Position numbers and translations under genes: made by a program. The notes under the pieces are model-generated. The model had not been told where the DNA came from and searched no databases. It saw nothing but the letters and a program-made list of their open reading frames with translations. DNA of 64,000 nt, taken from an uncultured Gammaproteobacteria bacterium. GTDB taxonomy: Bacteria; Pseudomonadota; Gammaproteobacteria; HK1. The stretch covers positions 127,352 to 191,351 of the forward strand of contig CAMYJH010000014.1 of the NCBI GenBank assembly GCA_947258715.1, written 5' to 3'. Below are positions 44,990 through 54,015 of this stretch, piece after piece (within the stretch, counting starts at the first letter, position 1; every line of letters begins with the position of its first letter).

Positions 44990-45238
44990 ATGGATATCAA
45001 TAGCCTGGTCGACGGCGGAATCAGTTTTTTCCGCGACCATACTCTCTGGGCAATTCTGACGGTGGTCGTGATAGGGGCTTTCATTTATTGGAAGCCAAAG
45101 GGCATGTTCAAGCTGGTGCTTGTCGGGTTAGCTGTCGGTGCGATCATCTACGTTCTTTCATTTCTGTTTGAATTGACCTCCCGCGGTATCGATGAAACAG
45201 AGAAATTCACCACTACTCCCGACGTCAAAGTCGATTGA
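44990..45238 (+). CDS. small hypothetical membrane protein
   Basis: This 82-residue protein has two hydrophobic helices, LWAILTVVVIGAFIYW and LVLVGLAVGAIIYVLSFLF, and a polar C-terminal tail. No family was recognised. GGAG lies six bases before the ATG. An upstream extension of the frame is rich in polar residues and is not used. Its stop lies about 105 bases ahead of the GTG of the M48 peptidase gene. Confidence 0.6.
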   Translation: MDINSLVDGGISFFRDHTLWAILTVVVIGAFIYWKPKGMFKLVLVGLAVGAIIYVLSFLFELTSRGIDETEKFTTTPDVKVD

Positions 45239-45342
45239 AAAAAGTCACTGGGCCAGTCGGGCGGCCTGGTGTGGCCTGGGGCGAAAAGGTCCGATGTGTC
45301 ATGATCCCCACCTCGCTTGGCAATCCTGATGGGAGACCAAAA

Positions 45343-46140
45343 GTGCTCGTCCCGCGCATATTTTCACTGTTGCTGATCGTCGTTCTGATCGCATCCTGCG
45401 CGACTTCGCCCACCGGCCAGCGTCAGCTGCTTCTCTTCCCTGATTCGGAAATGTCGAAGATGGGGGCGGTCGCTTTCGAGGAGACGAAGAAGCAAACGCC
45501 GCTGAGCAAGAACACCAGGCTGGTCGCTTACGTGCAGTGCGTCGCGGCGGCGCTCACCAAGCAGGTTCCGGGCAGCACGCAGTGGGAAGTGCGGGTATTC
45601 GAAAGCCCCGAGATCAATGCTTTCGCGCTTCCGGGTGGAAAAATCGGGGTGTACACGGGGATCTTGAAAGTCGCCTCGAATCAGCACCAGCTCGCCGCGA
45701 TTTTAGGGCACGAGATCGAACACGTGCTCGCGAATCACGGCAATGCACGAGTATCGGCTGCCTATGCAGCCCAGGGCGCGCTCAGCCTGACCCAGGCGCT
45801 GGCCGGCGCGCCCAGTCCGATGAAGGACCAGCTCTTCGGTTTGCTCGGCATCGGTGCGCAGTACGGGGTCTTGATGCCCTACGGCCGCGGTCAGGAAACC
45901 GAAGCCGACGTGCTGGGTCACGATTTGATGGCCAGGGCCGGCTTCGATCCGCGGGAAGCGGTGCAGTTGTGGCGCAACATGAGCAAGGCCGCCGGGGGCA
46001 GGTCACCGCCGGCCTTCCTTTCCACCCACCCCGCCAATGAAGAGCGGATCCGCGGGCTGACTCGGCGTATGCCCGAGGCGATGAGGATCTATGAGGCCGC
46101 CCGAAAGAGTGGCCGGCGTCCCGATTGCGGGCAGCCCTGA
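45343..46140 (+). CDS. M48-family zinc metallopeptidase, lipoprotein
   Basis: This is a 265-residue M48C-type peptidase like E. coli LoiP and YcaL. The zinc site is HEIEH at residues 123-127, with the third ligand in QETEADVLG. The start is GTG with GGGAGA ahead. It begins a lipoprotein signal peptide ending LIASC, with lipid-modified Cys19. It probably acts on misfolded envelope proteins. A longer in-frame start would bury the signal peptide and is rejected. Confidence 0.88.
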   Translation: MLVPRIFSLLLIVVLIASCATSPTGQRQLLLFPDSEMSKMGAVAFEETKKQTPLSKNTRLVAYVQCVAAALTKQVPGSTQWEVRVFESPEINAFALPGGKIGVYTGILKVASNQHQLAAILGHEIEHVLANHGNARVSAAYAAQGALSLTQALAGAPSPMKDQLFGLLGIGAQYGVLMPYGRGQETEADVLGHDLMARAGFDPREAVQLWRNMSKAAGGRSPPAFLSTHPANEERIRGLTRRMPEAMRIYEAARKSGRRPDCGQP

Positions 46141-46247
46141 GAGCATATCGAGAGGCTCGACCAGCGGTCAGGGAAATGGGGCCGGAACCCTACAAAGAGC
46201 ACGAGTTCGAAATCTGGGGACCTGACCCTTGATTTCGAGTCTGACCC

Positions 46248-47213
46248 TTACTGGCCGAGCACATACGCGAATACGAGTGGCGCCACGATCGTCGCATCGG
46301 ACTCGATAATGAAGCGCGGGGTATCGACGGAGAGCTTCCCCCAGGTGATCTTCTCGTTCGGAACCGCACCGGAGTAAGACCCGTAGCTGGTGGTCGAATC
46401 GCTGATCTGACAGAAGTAGCTCCACTTCGGTACCGGTTCCTGGAGGTCCTGCTCGAGCATCGGGACGACGCAGATCGGGAAGTCTCCGGCAATGCCGCCG
46501 CCAATCTGAAAAAAACCGATACCCGTATCACCACACGCACCCCGATACCACTCGGCGAGCGACATCATGTAATCGATGCCTGACTTCATCACCGAGCGCG
46601 CCACATTTCCTTCCATCGCCTGCGCGGCGAAGATATTGCCGGTGGTGGAGTCTTCCCAGCCGGGCACGAACAGCGGCAGCCCCTGCTCAGCGGCGGCAGC
46701 CAGCCACGAATCCGCGGAATCGATCTGATAGCTCTTCTCCAGCAGCCCTTCGTTGATCAGCTCGTAAAAGTACTCGTGTGGCAGGCGACCCTCGTTTCTG
46801 CCTTCTGCCGCTTTCCACAGCTTCATGATCGCGTGTTCGATTCGGCGCATCGCCTCCGCCTCGGGAATGCAGGTGTCGGTGACGCGATTCAGGTGACGCT
46901 CGAGCAGCGCCTGTTCCTCGGCATCGGAGAGATTGCGATAGTTCGGAATGCGCTCGTAGTGATCGTGAGCGACCAGATTGTAAATATCCTCCTCCAGGTT
47001 CGCACCGGTGCAGGTGATGGCATGCACCTTGTGCTCCCGGATCATGCGGGCCAGGCTTAAGCCCAGCTCGCCTGAGCTCATGGCGCCCGCCAGCGTTACC
47101 ATCATCTTTTCGCCTCTGTCTATATGCGCGACATAGGCACGCGCCGCATCGCGAAGTGTCGCGGCATTGAAGTGGCGATAGTTGTGCTCGATAAACGTGC
47201 TTATTGGGCCCAT
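46248..47213 (-). CDS. deoxyhypusine synthase-like protein
   Basis: This 321-residue protein of the DHS family has MMVTLAGAMSSGELG and AITCTGANLEEDIYN in the NAD-binding part. The C-terminal block QISDSTTSYGSYSGAVPNEKITWGKL ends in the lysine equivalent to the catalytic Lys of human DHS. Bacteria lack eIF5A, so these proteins are thought to make or use other polyamines, for example homospermidine. The ATG shown has GGGAG eight bases ahead, inside the end of the agmatinase gene four bases away. The pair suggests a polyamine pathway. Confidence 0.88.
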   Translation of the reverse strand: MGPISTFIEHNYRHFNAATLRDAARAYVAHIDRGEKMMVTLAGAMSSGELGLSLARMIREHKVHAITCTGANLEEDIYNLVAHDHYERIPNYRNLSDAEEQALLERHLNRVTDTCIPEAEAMRRIEHAIMKLWKAAEGRNEGRLPHEYFYELINEGLLEKSYQIDSADSWLAAAAEQGLPLFVPGWEDSTTGNIFAAQAMEGNVARSVMKSGIDYMMSLAEWYRGACGDTGIGFFQIGGGIAGDFPICVVPMLEQDLQEPVPKWSYFCQISDSTTSYGSYSGAVPNEKITWGKLSVDTPRFIIESDATIVAPLVFAYVLGQ

Positions 47214-47217
47214 AGAC

Positions 47218-48258
47218 TCAACTCCCATCGGATGTCGACATATTCCGAGATCTCAATGCCCATCCAATGAGCTTATAGAGAATACGCGAACCCACGTTTC
47301 CGTCCCACTCGTCACCTGGCGTTCCCGGCGCCACCTCGGCCAGGTCGAAGCCGACGATCTGCCGGCCCGAGCGCGCCACGGCGGCGACCATATAGACAGC
47401 CTGGTTGAACGAGAGCCCGCCTGGAACCGGCGTTCCCGTATTGGGGCAGAGTGCGGGATCGAGTCCGTCGATGTCGAAGGATACGTAAACCTGCTCGGGC
47501 AAGTCTTCGATCATGCGTGTGACTTGATCCGCCCATGGGACGCCAGCGAAACGTTCGCGCACGAGCTCCGCATCGTAGTGCGTTTTGATGCGTCCGGCGG
47601 ATGCGGCGATACACTCTCGCTCTTCTTCGCACAGATCCCGCACCCCCACCTGCACCAGTCGGACCACACTCCGATGGCGCCGATACACGTTGTCCATGAT
47701 CGACGCGTGGGACCACTCGAATCCGTCGTAGGCGTGTCGCAGATCCGCGTGGGCGTCGACGTGGAGTATTCCGAGCGTGGAATAGCGTTCGGCGTGCGTC
47801 GCGATGGCGCCGTATACGCAGCCGTGATCGCCCCCGATGGTGCCGACGATCTTGCCGGCGTCGAGCCACTTCGACACCTCATCGTGCACATGCCCGTTCA
47901 CCCGGGCGCAGAGATCATTGACGCGCCGAACGTCTGCCGCCCTCGCCTGATCGTCGTCGCGAGCCGCCATGGCGCGTTCCGCCGCGCCGCGTGCGGCGTT
48001 GTTCCAGCTGCGGATCTCCTCAGCCTCGGGAAGCAGTGCGATGCCGGCCGACCAGGGGTTGCCCGTCTCGACGTCGAATAAATCCACTTGACGACTCGCC
48101 TCAAGGATCGCCCGCGGTCCGTTGGCCGCTCCAGGCCGGTACGAGGTGGTAGCGTCGAACGGCACGGGCATCAGGACGACAGCCGACTCCTCCGGTGAGT
48201 ACGGCAACCCGAAAATGCCGGCTTCGGTCGAACCGGCCTTGTTTCGATCGAAGCTCAA
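47218..48258 (-). CDS. agmatinase/arginase-family ureohydrolase
   Basis: This 346-residue enzyme has a binuclear manganese site. The three signatures GTIGGDHG, ILHVDAHADLRHAYDG and SFDIDGLDPALCPNTGTPVPGG supply the His and Asp ligands. Its length and the FDIDGLDPALCPNTG form resemble agmatinase, although arginase, guanidinobutyrase and formiminoglutamase share the fold. Product putrescine would fit the coupled DHS-like gene downstream. The start is TTG and weakly supported. Confidence 0.85.
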   Translation of the reverse strand: MSFDRNKAGSTEAGIFGLPYSPEESAVVLMPVPFDATTSYRPGAANGPRAILEASRQVDLFDVETGNPWSAGIALLPEAEEIRSWNNAARGAAERAMAARDDDQARAADVRRVNDLCARVNGHVHDEVSKWLDAGKIVGTIGGDHGCVYGAIATHAERYSTLGILHVDAHADLRHAYDGFEWSHASIMDNVYRRHRSVVRLVQVGVRDLCEEERECIAASAGRIKTHYDAELVRERFAGVPWADQVTRMIEDLPEQVYVSFDIDGLDPALCPNTGTPVPGGLSFNQAVYMVAAVARSGRQIVGFDLAEVAPGTPGDEWDGNVGSRILYKLIGWALRSRNMSTSDGS

Positions 48259-48441
48259 GTCACACTCGCAACACTCGTTCGAATAAAAGGACGAAGTTAA
48301 CTATTGGACTATTCGCGCACCGAGCTATGAATTTTCCAACTGAAAAGGTTAGAAAAGTCGGTTTAAGTCAATAATCTTGGTGAAAGCTTGAAAGCGATTA
48401 ACTCTGATCCGTCTTCTTGTCATCGTTTAACTAGAACCTAT

Positions 48442-48524
48442 CTCAAAATTAGCGAGCGCAGGCGAGACAAGGCAAAAACAGGCGAAAAAGCGGAGTTTAC
48501 ACGCCAGTAAATGAGCATTTTGAG
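48442..48524. repeat. intergenic element with inverted ends
   Basis: CTCAAAAT (48442-48449) and ATTTTGAG (48517-48524) bound a stretch containing the small hairpin TTTACACGCCAGTAAA. The 357-base gap it sits in contains no recognised gene. It resembles a dispersed extragenic repeat, but no second copy lies in the window. Confidence 0.4.
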
Positions 48525-48615
48525 CCTGGATCGATGAACAAGTACAAGCCTGCGCCGAGGAGGATCAACACGTACGCAAGCGGGCGTATACGCCGCCACT
48601 TTTGAAAAAGGGGAC

Positions 48616-50958
48616 TCACTCCAATTCCCGCTCCGCCATCGGCGGCTGGCGAAACACCTTTACCTCGGGCAACGGTTGGTCGTAGCGCTCCACTTCGACG
48701 AGACAGCTGTGCGCGCTGGTGCCCTGGGCGAGCGTCGAGGTGCCGATGTCCGGCGTGAGCACGTTAGGGTTGCCGTGGACGTCGAGGCTTTTGGGTTCCG
48801 CGGAATCGTTCGGGTCGTACCAGGCGCCGGTGGGCAGCACGACGACGCCCGGGCGCACGCGATCTGTTATTACGGCAGCGGCCAAGGTTGCGCCGCGGTC
48901 GTTGAACACGCGCACGATGGCGCCGTCGTTAATGTTACGCGCCTTGGCGTCCGCGGGGTGAATGCGAATGGCTTCGCGGCCGTTGATCTTTGCCTTGCGG
49001 CTTGTTTCGCCGAAGTCGTACTGGCTGTGGAGGCGGGTGACCGGCTGGTTGGAGTTGAGCGCCAGCGGATAGGTTTTAGACAGCGCGCTGCCGAGGAACT
49101 CCTGCTTGTCGAACCAGGCGGGGTGCCCGAGGCAGTCTTTGAGTCCGAAGGAGGCGATGGTCTCGGAGAAGATCTCCACCTTGCCGGAGGGCGTCGGCAG
49201 CGGCGATGCCTTCGGGTTGGCGCGGAACTTCTCCAGGGTGAACGCGTGCGCGGGCACGGTTGACGGATCGAGATTCAAGACCCCGCCGTGCCAGAAGGTG
49301 TCGAAATCCGGAAGATCAATGCTCGCCTCCGCGGCGCGCTGCAGGGTCACTTTCCACAGGTGCTCGATCCATTCCCGCGGGGTGCGGTCCTCGGTGAAGC
49401 GCGCGGCGAATCCGAGCCTTTCGGCCAGCCCGGCAAAGATAGCGTAGTCGTCCCGGGATTCCTCGAATGGTTCGAGCACCTGGTGCATGGGCGCGGCGGA
49501 CAGCTCTGAAGTGCCCCAGGCGAAATCCTCGCGCTCGAGCGGCGTGGTTGCGGGGAATACAATGTCCGCATGGCGCGCGGTGGCGGTCCAGAAGGGATCG
49601 TTGACGATGATGGTCTCAGGCTTGCTCCAGGCCTGGCGCAGCCGGTTGAGATCCTGATGGTGGTGAAACGGATTGCCGCCGGCCCAGTAGATGAGCTGGA
49701 TATCCGGGTAGGTCAGCGTTTTCCCGTTGAACGGAAACTTCTTCCCGGGATTGAGCAGCATGTCGGTGATGCGCGCACAGGGAATGAAGGTTCGCACCGG
49801 ATTGTCCCCCTGGGGCAGCGCGCCCACCTTGAACGGCAGCGCGCGTCGCCCGGCAAAGCCGAAGTTGTGGATGCAGCCGTAGCCGTAACCCACACCCTGC
49901 CCGGGCAGGCCTAAGTTCCCCAGCATCGCGCCCAACACCGCGATCATCCAGTAGGGCTGGTCGCCGTTTTCAGTGCGCTGCAGCGACCAGCTGATGGACA
50001 GCAGGCACGGTTGGTTCGCCATGCGCCGCGCCAGCGACCGGATCCGATCGGCATCGATGTCGCATAATTTCGACGCCCAGTCGGCGTCCTTAGGCGTGCC
50101 GTCGCTTTCACCCGTTAAGTAGCCGGCGAAGGTGTCGTAGCCGACGCAATGGGAGTTAAGGAAATCCTCGTGGTGAAGATCTTCGCTGTGCAGGGTGTGC
50201 GCCAAGCCGAGCATCAGCGCAACGTCAGCGTTGGGCCGCACCGGCCACCAGTCGGCATTGAGAAATTCCGCCACGTCGTCACGCACCGGGCTGATACAGA
50301 CCACGTCGACTCCGGCATCGCGCCAGCTCATAAGTTGCCGGCGCGCGGAATGATCGCCGATGCCGCCCTGGTTGATCTGCATGTTCTTCATGCTGATACC
50401 GCCAAAGCTCACCACTAAACGCGTGTGCTCGAGCACGTCCTCGACCGTGGGGGACTCCATCATCAGATCCGGCGACTTCACGCCGAAGACATGCGGGATG
50501 ATCACTTGCGACGTGCCGGTGGAGTAGGACTGCACCGAGTAGGTGTAGCCGCCGTGCTGATTTAAAAAGCGATGGAGCTGACTTTGCGAATGATGAAACC
50601 GCCCGGCGCTGGCCCAGCCATAGGAGCCGCCGAAGATAGACTCGTAGCCGTGCTTGCTGACGACCCGCTTTAAGGCTTTAGCGGCGATGTCCAGCGCCTC
50701 GTCCCAGGGCACGGCCACGAAGGGCTCGATGCCGCGCTTTAAGCCGTCGCGTTGCCAGGGCTTATCGAGATAGCCGCGGCGAACGCAGGGGCGCGGAACG
50801 CGGCAGCCCGGATGCTGCGAGTCCACCAGCGAGCGGCCGATGGGTGAGGGATGGGTGTCGCCTTCCGCCGGGTGGATCGCGTGGAGACGCCCCTCCCGTT
50901 TCTCGGTGAGGTAGTTGCCCCAGTGGGTGCTGGTGAGAATGCGCGCGGGCTTGTTCAT
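48616..50958 (-). CDS. molybdopterin oxidoreductase, BisC/TorA type
   Basis: This 780-residue bis-MGD enzyme of the DMSO reductase family is close in layout to E. coli BisC. Matching landmarks are HWGNYLTEKREG, VPWDEALDIAAKALK, IFGGSYGWASAGRFHH, SYSTGTSQ (Ser as Mo ligand), YWAGGNPFHHHQDLNRLRQAW and TARHADIVFPATTPLERED. There is no N-terminal Fe-S cluster and no Tat signal, so it is probably cytoplasmic. BisC reduces biotin and methionine sulfoxides; TorA reduces TMAO. The substrate here is unknown. The start is the ATG before NKPARIL. Confidence 0.88.
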   Translation of the reverse strand: MNKPARILTSTHWGNYLTEKREGRLHAIHPAEGDTHPSPIGRSLVDSQHPGCRVPRPCVRRGYLDKPWQRDGLKRGIEPFVAVPWDEALDIAAKALKRVVSKHGYESIFGGSYGWASAGRFHHSQSQLHRFLNQHGGYTYSVQSYSTGTSQVIIPHVFGVKSPDLMMESPTVEDVLEHTRLVVSFGGISMKNMQINQGGIGDHSARRQLMSWRDAGVDVVCISPVRDDVAEFLNADWWPVRPNADVALMLGLAHTLHSEDLHHEDFLNSHCVGYDTFAGYLTGESDGTPKDADWASKLCDIDADRIRSLARRMANQPCLLSISWSLQRTENGDQPYWMIAVLGAMLGNLGLPGQGVGYGYGCIHNFGFAGRRALPFKVGALPQGDNPVRTFIPCARITDMLLNPGKKFPFNGKTLTYPDIQLIYWAGGNPFHHHQDLNRLRQAWSKPETIIVNDPFWTATARHADIVFPATTPLEREDFAWGTSELSAAPMHQVLEPFEESRDDYAIFAGLAERLGFAARFTEDRTPREWIEHLWKVTLQRAAEASIDLPDFDTFWHGGVLNLDPSTVPAHAFTLEKFRANPKASPLPTPSGKVEIFSETIASFGLKDCLGHPAWFDKQEFLGSALSKTYPLALNSNQPVTRLHSQYDFGETSRKAKINGREAIRIHPADAKARNINDGAIVRVFNDRGATLAAAVITDRVRPGVVVLPTGAWYDPNDSAEPKSLDVHGNPNVLTPDIGTSTLAQGTSAHSCLVEVERYDQPLPEVKVFRQPPMAERELE

Positions 50959-51100
50959 CGGATTTCCGGAGGCAGTATATTTATCACTTCTCGGCCCACT
51001 TTTGATGTCACGTTTTAGAATTGCTTGGTAATAAGTAAACTGTCCCCGCAATTCTCCTAAATCTTGTGATGCTGGCTTCGCTCTTGGCCGGTGTTGAACC

Positions 51101-52096
51101 TCATCCATCCACCGTTCCATCTCCGTCGTCGGAATAGTTGAGACGGTTTGCCGTCGTGACTAGTGGAGTGTCTGGTTGTTTGGGCACCTGGTCTCGAATC
51201 TTCTCCAGTTCTGCGACGAGGAAATCTCCAAACCGGGCCGCCAGCAGCGAGGCCGGGCGATATGCCGGGGTCAGCACGGCGATGGGGTACAACACCGTCG
51301 GCTCGAATGGCCGGAACACGATCCGCGGCGCCAGCGTCTGATACATGCTGTAGCTCCGTGCGGTGAGTGGATCGCAGATGCACGCGCACAAGCCTTCCTC
51401 GACCAGCTGCAGCGCCGGCAGGAATGTCTGCAGCTCGAAGCGCTGCCGGAATCTCGCCCCCGCCTGGGCGAAGGCACCCGTGGTATTGATCCAGGTGTTG
51501 TGCTCGCTGAACAACGCGGCCATGGGCCGGTTGTCAAGGTCTCGTGGTGTAATCGCGGGTCTGGCGGCGAGCTCAGACTCGGCCGGTACCGCACACACGC
51601 ACGCCATATCGAATGCCCGCACGTTCAGTGCGCGCCGTGGAGCGGGCGTCTCTGCTATTCCGATGTCGTATTGCTGAGACGCGATCCACTCCTCGATGAT
51701 CGCCGAAGAACGCATCATCAGCGACACCTGAACTTCCGGCCGCCCGTCGAGGAAGCGCGCCACGGCCTTCGGTATGACGAAGCCTGAGCTGGCCGGATTG
51801 CAGGCGATTCTCAGCACGCCCCTTTCCAGGTTGCCGATCTCCGCCATCGTTCTCGTCGACTGCGACAGTCGTGCAAGCACCTGCTCGGTCTCTTCGAGGA
51901 AGTAGTGCGCCTCGGGTTTTGGCACCAAGCGCCCACGCTCGCGCAGGAACAAGTCGAAGCCGAGTTCTTGTTCCAGCTTGCCGATGGCCGACCCCACCGC
52001 CGGCTGCGTGCGGCCCACCGATCGCGCCGCCTCGGCCAGCGTCCCGGCCCGCATCACCTCGCGGAATATCAGCAGTTGCCGGAATGAGAGGTTCAT
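51101..52096 (-). CDS. LysR-family transcriptional regulator
   Basis: This 331-residue regulator has an N-terminal winged helix (LSFRQLLIFREVMRAGTLAEAARSVGRTQPAVGSAIGKLEQELG), then a periplasmic-binding-protein-like sensor domain. It is divergent from dctQMP, 126 bases apart, with a T-N11-A dyad between them. By the usual LysR logic it controls that transporter and possibly the catabolic genes behind it. Its C-terminus runs past the dimer domain by about 25 polar residues. Confidence 0.92.
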   Translation of the reverse strand: MNLSFRQLLIFREVMRAGTLAEAARSVGRTQPAVGSAIGKLEQELGFDLFLRERGRLVPKPEAHYFLEETEQVLARLSQSTRTMAEIGNLERGVLRIACNPASSGFVIPKAVARFLDGRPEVQVSLMMRSSAIIEEWIASQQYDIGIAETPAPRRALNVRAFDMACVCAVPAESELAARPAITPRDLDNRPMAALFSEHNTWINTTGAFAQAGARFRQRFELQTFLPALQLVEEGLCACICDPLTARSYSMYQTLAPRIVFRPFEPTVLYPIAVLTPAYRPASLLAARFGDFLVAELEKIRDQVPKQPDTPLVTTANRLNYSDDGDGTVDG

Positions 52097-52117
52097 GAAC
52101 AGAGTCTAAACAAAATT

Positions 52118-52134
52118 ATTCGACTTATAAGAAT
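52118..52134. promoter_or_regulatory. candidate LysR operator
   Basis: ATTCGACTTATAAGAAT is an inverted repeat ATTC-N9-GAAT and contains the T-N11-A pattern that LysR proteins recognise. It lies in the AT-rich stretch between the LysR gene and dctQ. Confidence 0.5.
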
Positions 52135-52222
52135 TATTAAATTGTATCTATATGATGACAAATTTAGGCTGCACGTTCACCAACTCTCGGCTCTGTGCGG
52201 CGGCAGCAGGGGGGTGAGCGCC

Positions 52223-52699
52223 TTGGACCGATTCGCGAAATATCTGCTGACGAGCCTGATCTGCATCGTGGCCGGCGGCCAGTTCGTTCAGGTCATCACC
52301 CGTTACGTGCTCCAGGTTCCAGTCATGGGCCTGGAGGAGACGATGCTGTATCCCACCCTCTGGCTTTACATCCTCGGCGCCGTGAACGCCTCCCGGGAGA
52401 ACTCCCACATCCGGGCCAACGTGCTGGAGATTTTTCTCAAAACCCCCCGGCAGCACACAGTGCTGGCAGTGGTCGGAGAGGCGCTCAGTCTGGCGATCGG
52501 CATCTGGTTGACGACCTGGGCGTGGGACTTCACCCGCTATTCGTGGCGGGTATGGAAGGAGAGCCCGACCCTGTACATCCCGACCTTCTGGTTCGACGTC
52601 GCGCTTTTCGCGGGGATGGTTCTGATGATGCTCTACACGGCGATGCACCTGGTTCGCCACATGCGCGATTTGGCCAGCGGAGGACAGCAGCATGGTTGA
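52223..52699 (+). CDS. dctQ: TRAP transporter small permease DctQ
   Basis: This protein of about 158 residues has four helices. Matching segments are LLTSLICIVAGGQFVQVITRYVL, LWLYILGAVNASRENSHIRANVLE and FWFDVALFAGMVLMMLYTAMHLV. It carries the arginine-containing loop and forms the accessory subunit of a tripartite transporter. The start is uncertain. A TTG at 52223 has AGGGGGG eight bases ahead; a GTG at 52214 is inside that site, and the frame is open to 52142. It overlaps dctM by eight bases. Confidence 0.88.
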   Translation: MDRFAKYLLTSLICIVAGGQFVQVITRYVLQVPVMGLEETMLYPTLWLYILGAVNASRENSHIRANVLEIFLKTPRQHTVLAVVGEALSLAIGIWLTTWAWDFTRYSWRVWKESPTLYIPTFWFDVALFAGMVLMMLYTAMHLVRHMRDLASGGQQHG

Positions 52700-53990
52700 A
52701 ATCGCCCTGATGGCAGTCGGAGTCCTGGTGCTGCTGCTCACCCTCGGTGTTCCCCTACCCTACTGCTTCGGCGGCGGCCTCATGGTGATGTACTTCGTCG
52801 GCGACGTGACGATGAAAGGCAACATGTTGTGGGGCTTTCAGCAGCTTGGCAATCCGGTGCTGCTGGCCATTCCGCTGTTCGTGCTTGCGGGCACGGTCAT
52901 GAGTCAGAGCGGTATCGCCGGGAGTCTGCTCAACTTTGTCAACGCATTCATCGGCCACGTGCGTGGGGGATTGGGCGTGGTGGCCGCGGTAAGCTGCGCC
53001 ATCATCGGCGCTATCTCCGGCTCGGGCCTCACCGGTATCGCCGCTATCGGTCCGCTGCTCATTCCGGAGATGGAGAAGCGTGGCTATCCGCGAGAGTACG
53101 CCACCGCGCTGGTCGCCAACTCGTCCATTCTCGGCCTGCTGATTCCGCCTAGCGTGACCATGATCGTGTACGGCTGGGTTACCGATACCTCAATACTGGC
53201 GTGTTTCCTTGCCACCGCCGGCCCCGGCCTGCTGGTGATGCTCAACTTCGCGGTGGTGAATCTAATCCTGTCGCGTAAGTTCCCGCTGAAGCTCGACGCC
53301 AAGCCCGCCACCAATGAACTGCTCTCCGAGGTCGGTCGGCGCGGCATCAAAGCCGGACCCGCCCTGCTCATGCCGATTATCGTTCTCGGCGGGATCTACG
53401 GCGGCATCATGACGCCGACCGAGGCCGCTGCGGTTGCCGTTATCTACGCTATCCCGGTTGGATTTCTGATCTACAAAGGGCTGCGATTGAGCAACTTTCT
53501 CGGTGCCGGCATGGAGGCGGCCACCGCCATCGGCACCATCATGCTGATGATCCTGTTCTCCATGATCCTGTCGCAGATGTTCGTCATGGAGAGCATCCCC
53601 CAGGAGCTTGTTGCCGGCATCTTCCAGATTACCGAGAACAAGGTCCTGCTGCTGGTGCTCATCAATGTGCTGTTGTTCCTGGTTGGCATGGTGGTCAATG
53701 ACATCACCGCGATCATTCTCATCGCGCCTTTGCTGCTGCCGCTGATGGAGGCCATTGGCATCAGCCCGGTGCAATTCGCGGCAATCATGGGCGTCAACAC
53801 GGCGATGGGTGGGGTGACGCCGCCCTATGCATCGATTCTTTACCTTGGCGCCCGGATCGGCGACGTCAAGGTCACGAAGGTGATTCGTCCGGCGATGGTG
53901 CTGATTATCACCGGCTACGTGCCGGTCGTGTTCCTGACCTCGTTCTGGCCGGATCTCTCTCTGTTCCTGCCAAAACTGTTCGGCTACTAA
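52692..53990 (+). CDS. dctM: TRAP transporter large permease DctM
   Basis: This 432-residue membrane protein of about 12 helices is the transport subunit. Landmarks are QQLGNPVLLAIPLFVLAGTVMSQSGIAGSL, ISGSGLTGIAAIGPLLIPEM, NSSILGLLIPPSVTMIVYGW and MGVNTAMGGVTPPYASILYLGARIG. It is coupled to dctQ by overlap and followed by the binding protein after 25 bases. Confidence 0.94.
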   Translation: MVEIALMAVGVLVLLLTLGVPLPYCFGGGLMVMYFVGDVTMKGNMLWGFQQLGNPVLLAIPLFVLAGTVMSQSGIAGSLLNFVNAFIGHVRGGLGVVAAVSCAIIGAISGSGLTGIAAIGPLLIPEMEKRGYPREYATALVANSSILGLLIPPSVTMIVYGWVTDTSILACFLATAGPGLLVMLNFAVVNLILSRKFPLKLDAKPATNELLSEVGRRGIKAGPALLMPIIVLGGIYGGIMTPTEAAAVAVIYAIPVGFLIYKGLRLSNFLGAGMEAATAIGTIMLMILFSMILSQMFVMESIPQELVAGIFQITENKVLLLVLINVLLFLVGMVVNDITAIILIAPLLLPLMEAIGISPVQFAAIMGVNTAMGGVTPPYASILYLGARIGDVKVTKVIRPAMVLIITGYVPVVFLTSFWPDLSLFLPKLFGY

Positions 53991-54015
53991 CCTACCCGAC
54001 GAAGGAGTGATAACG

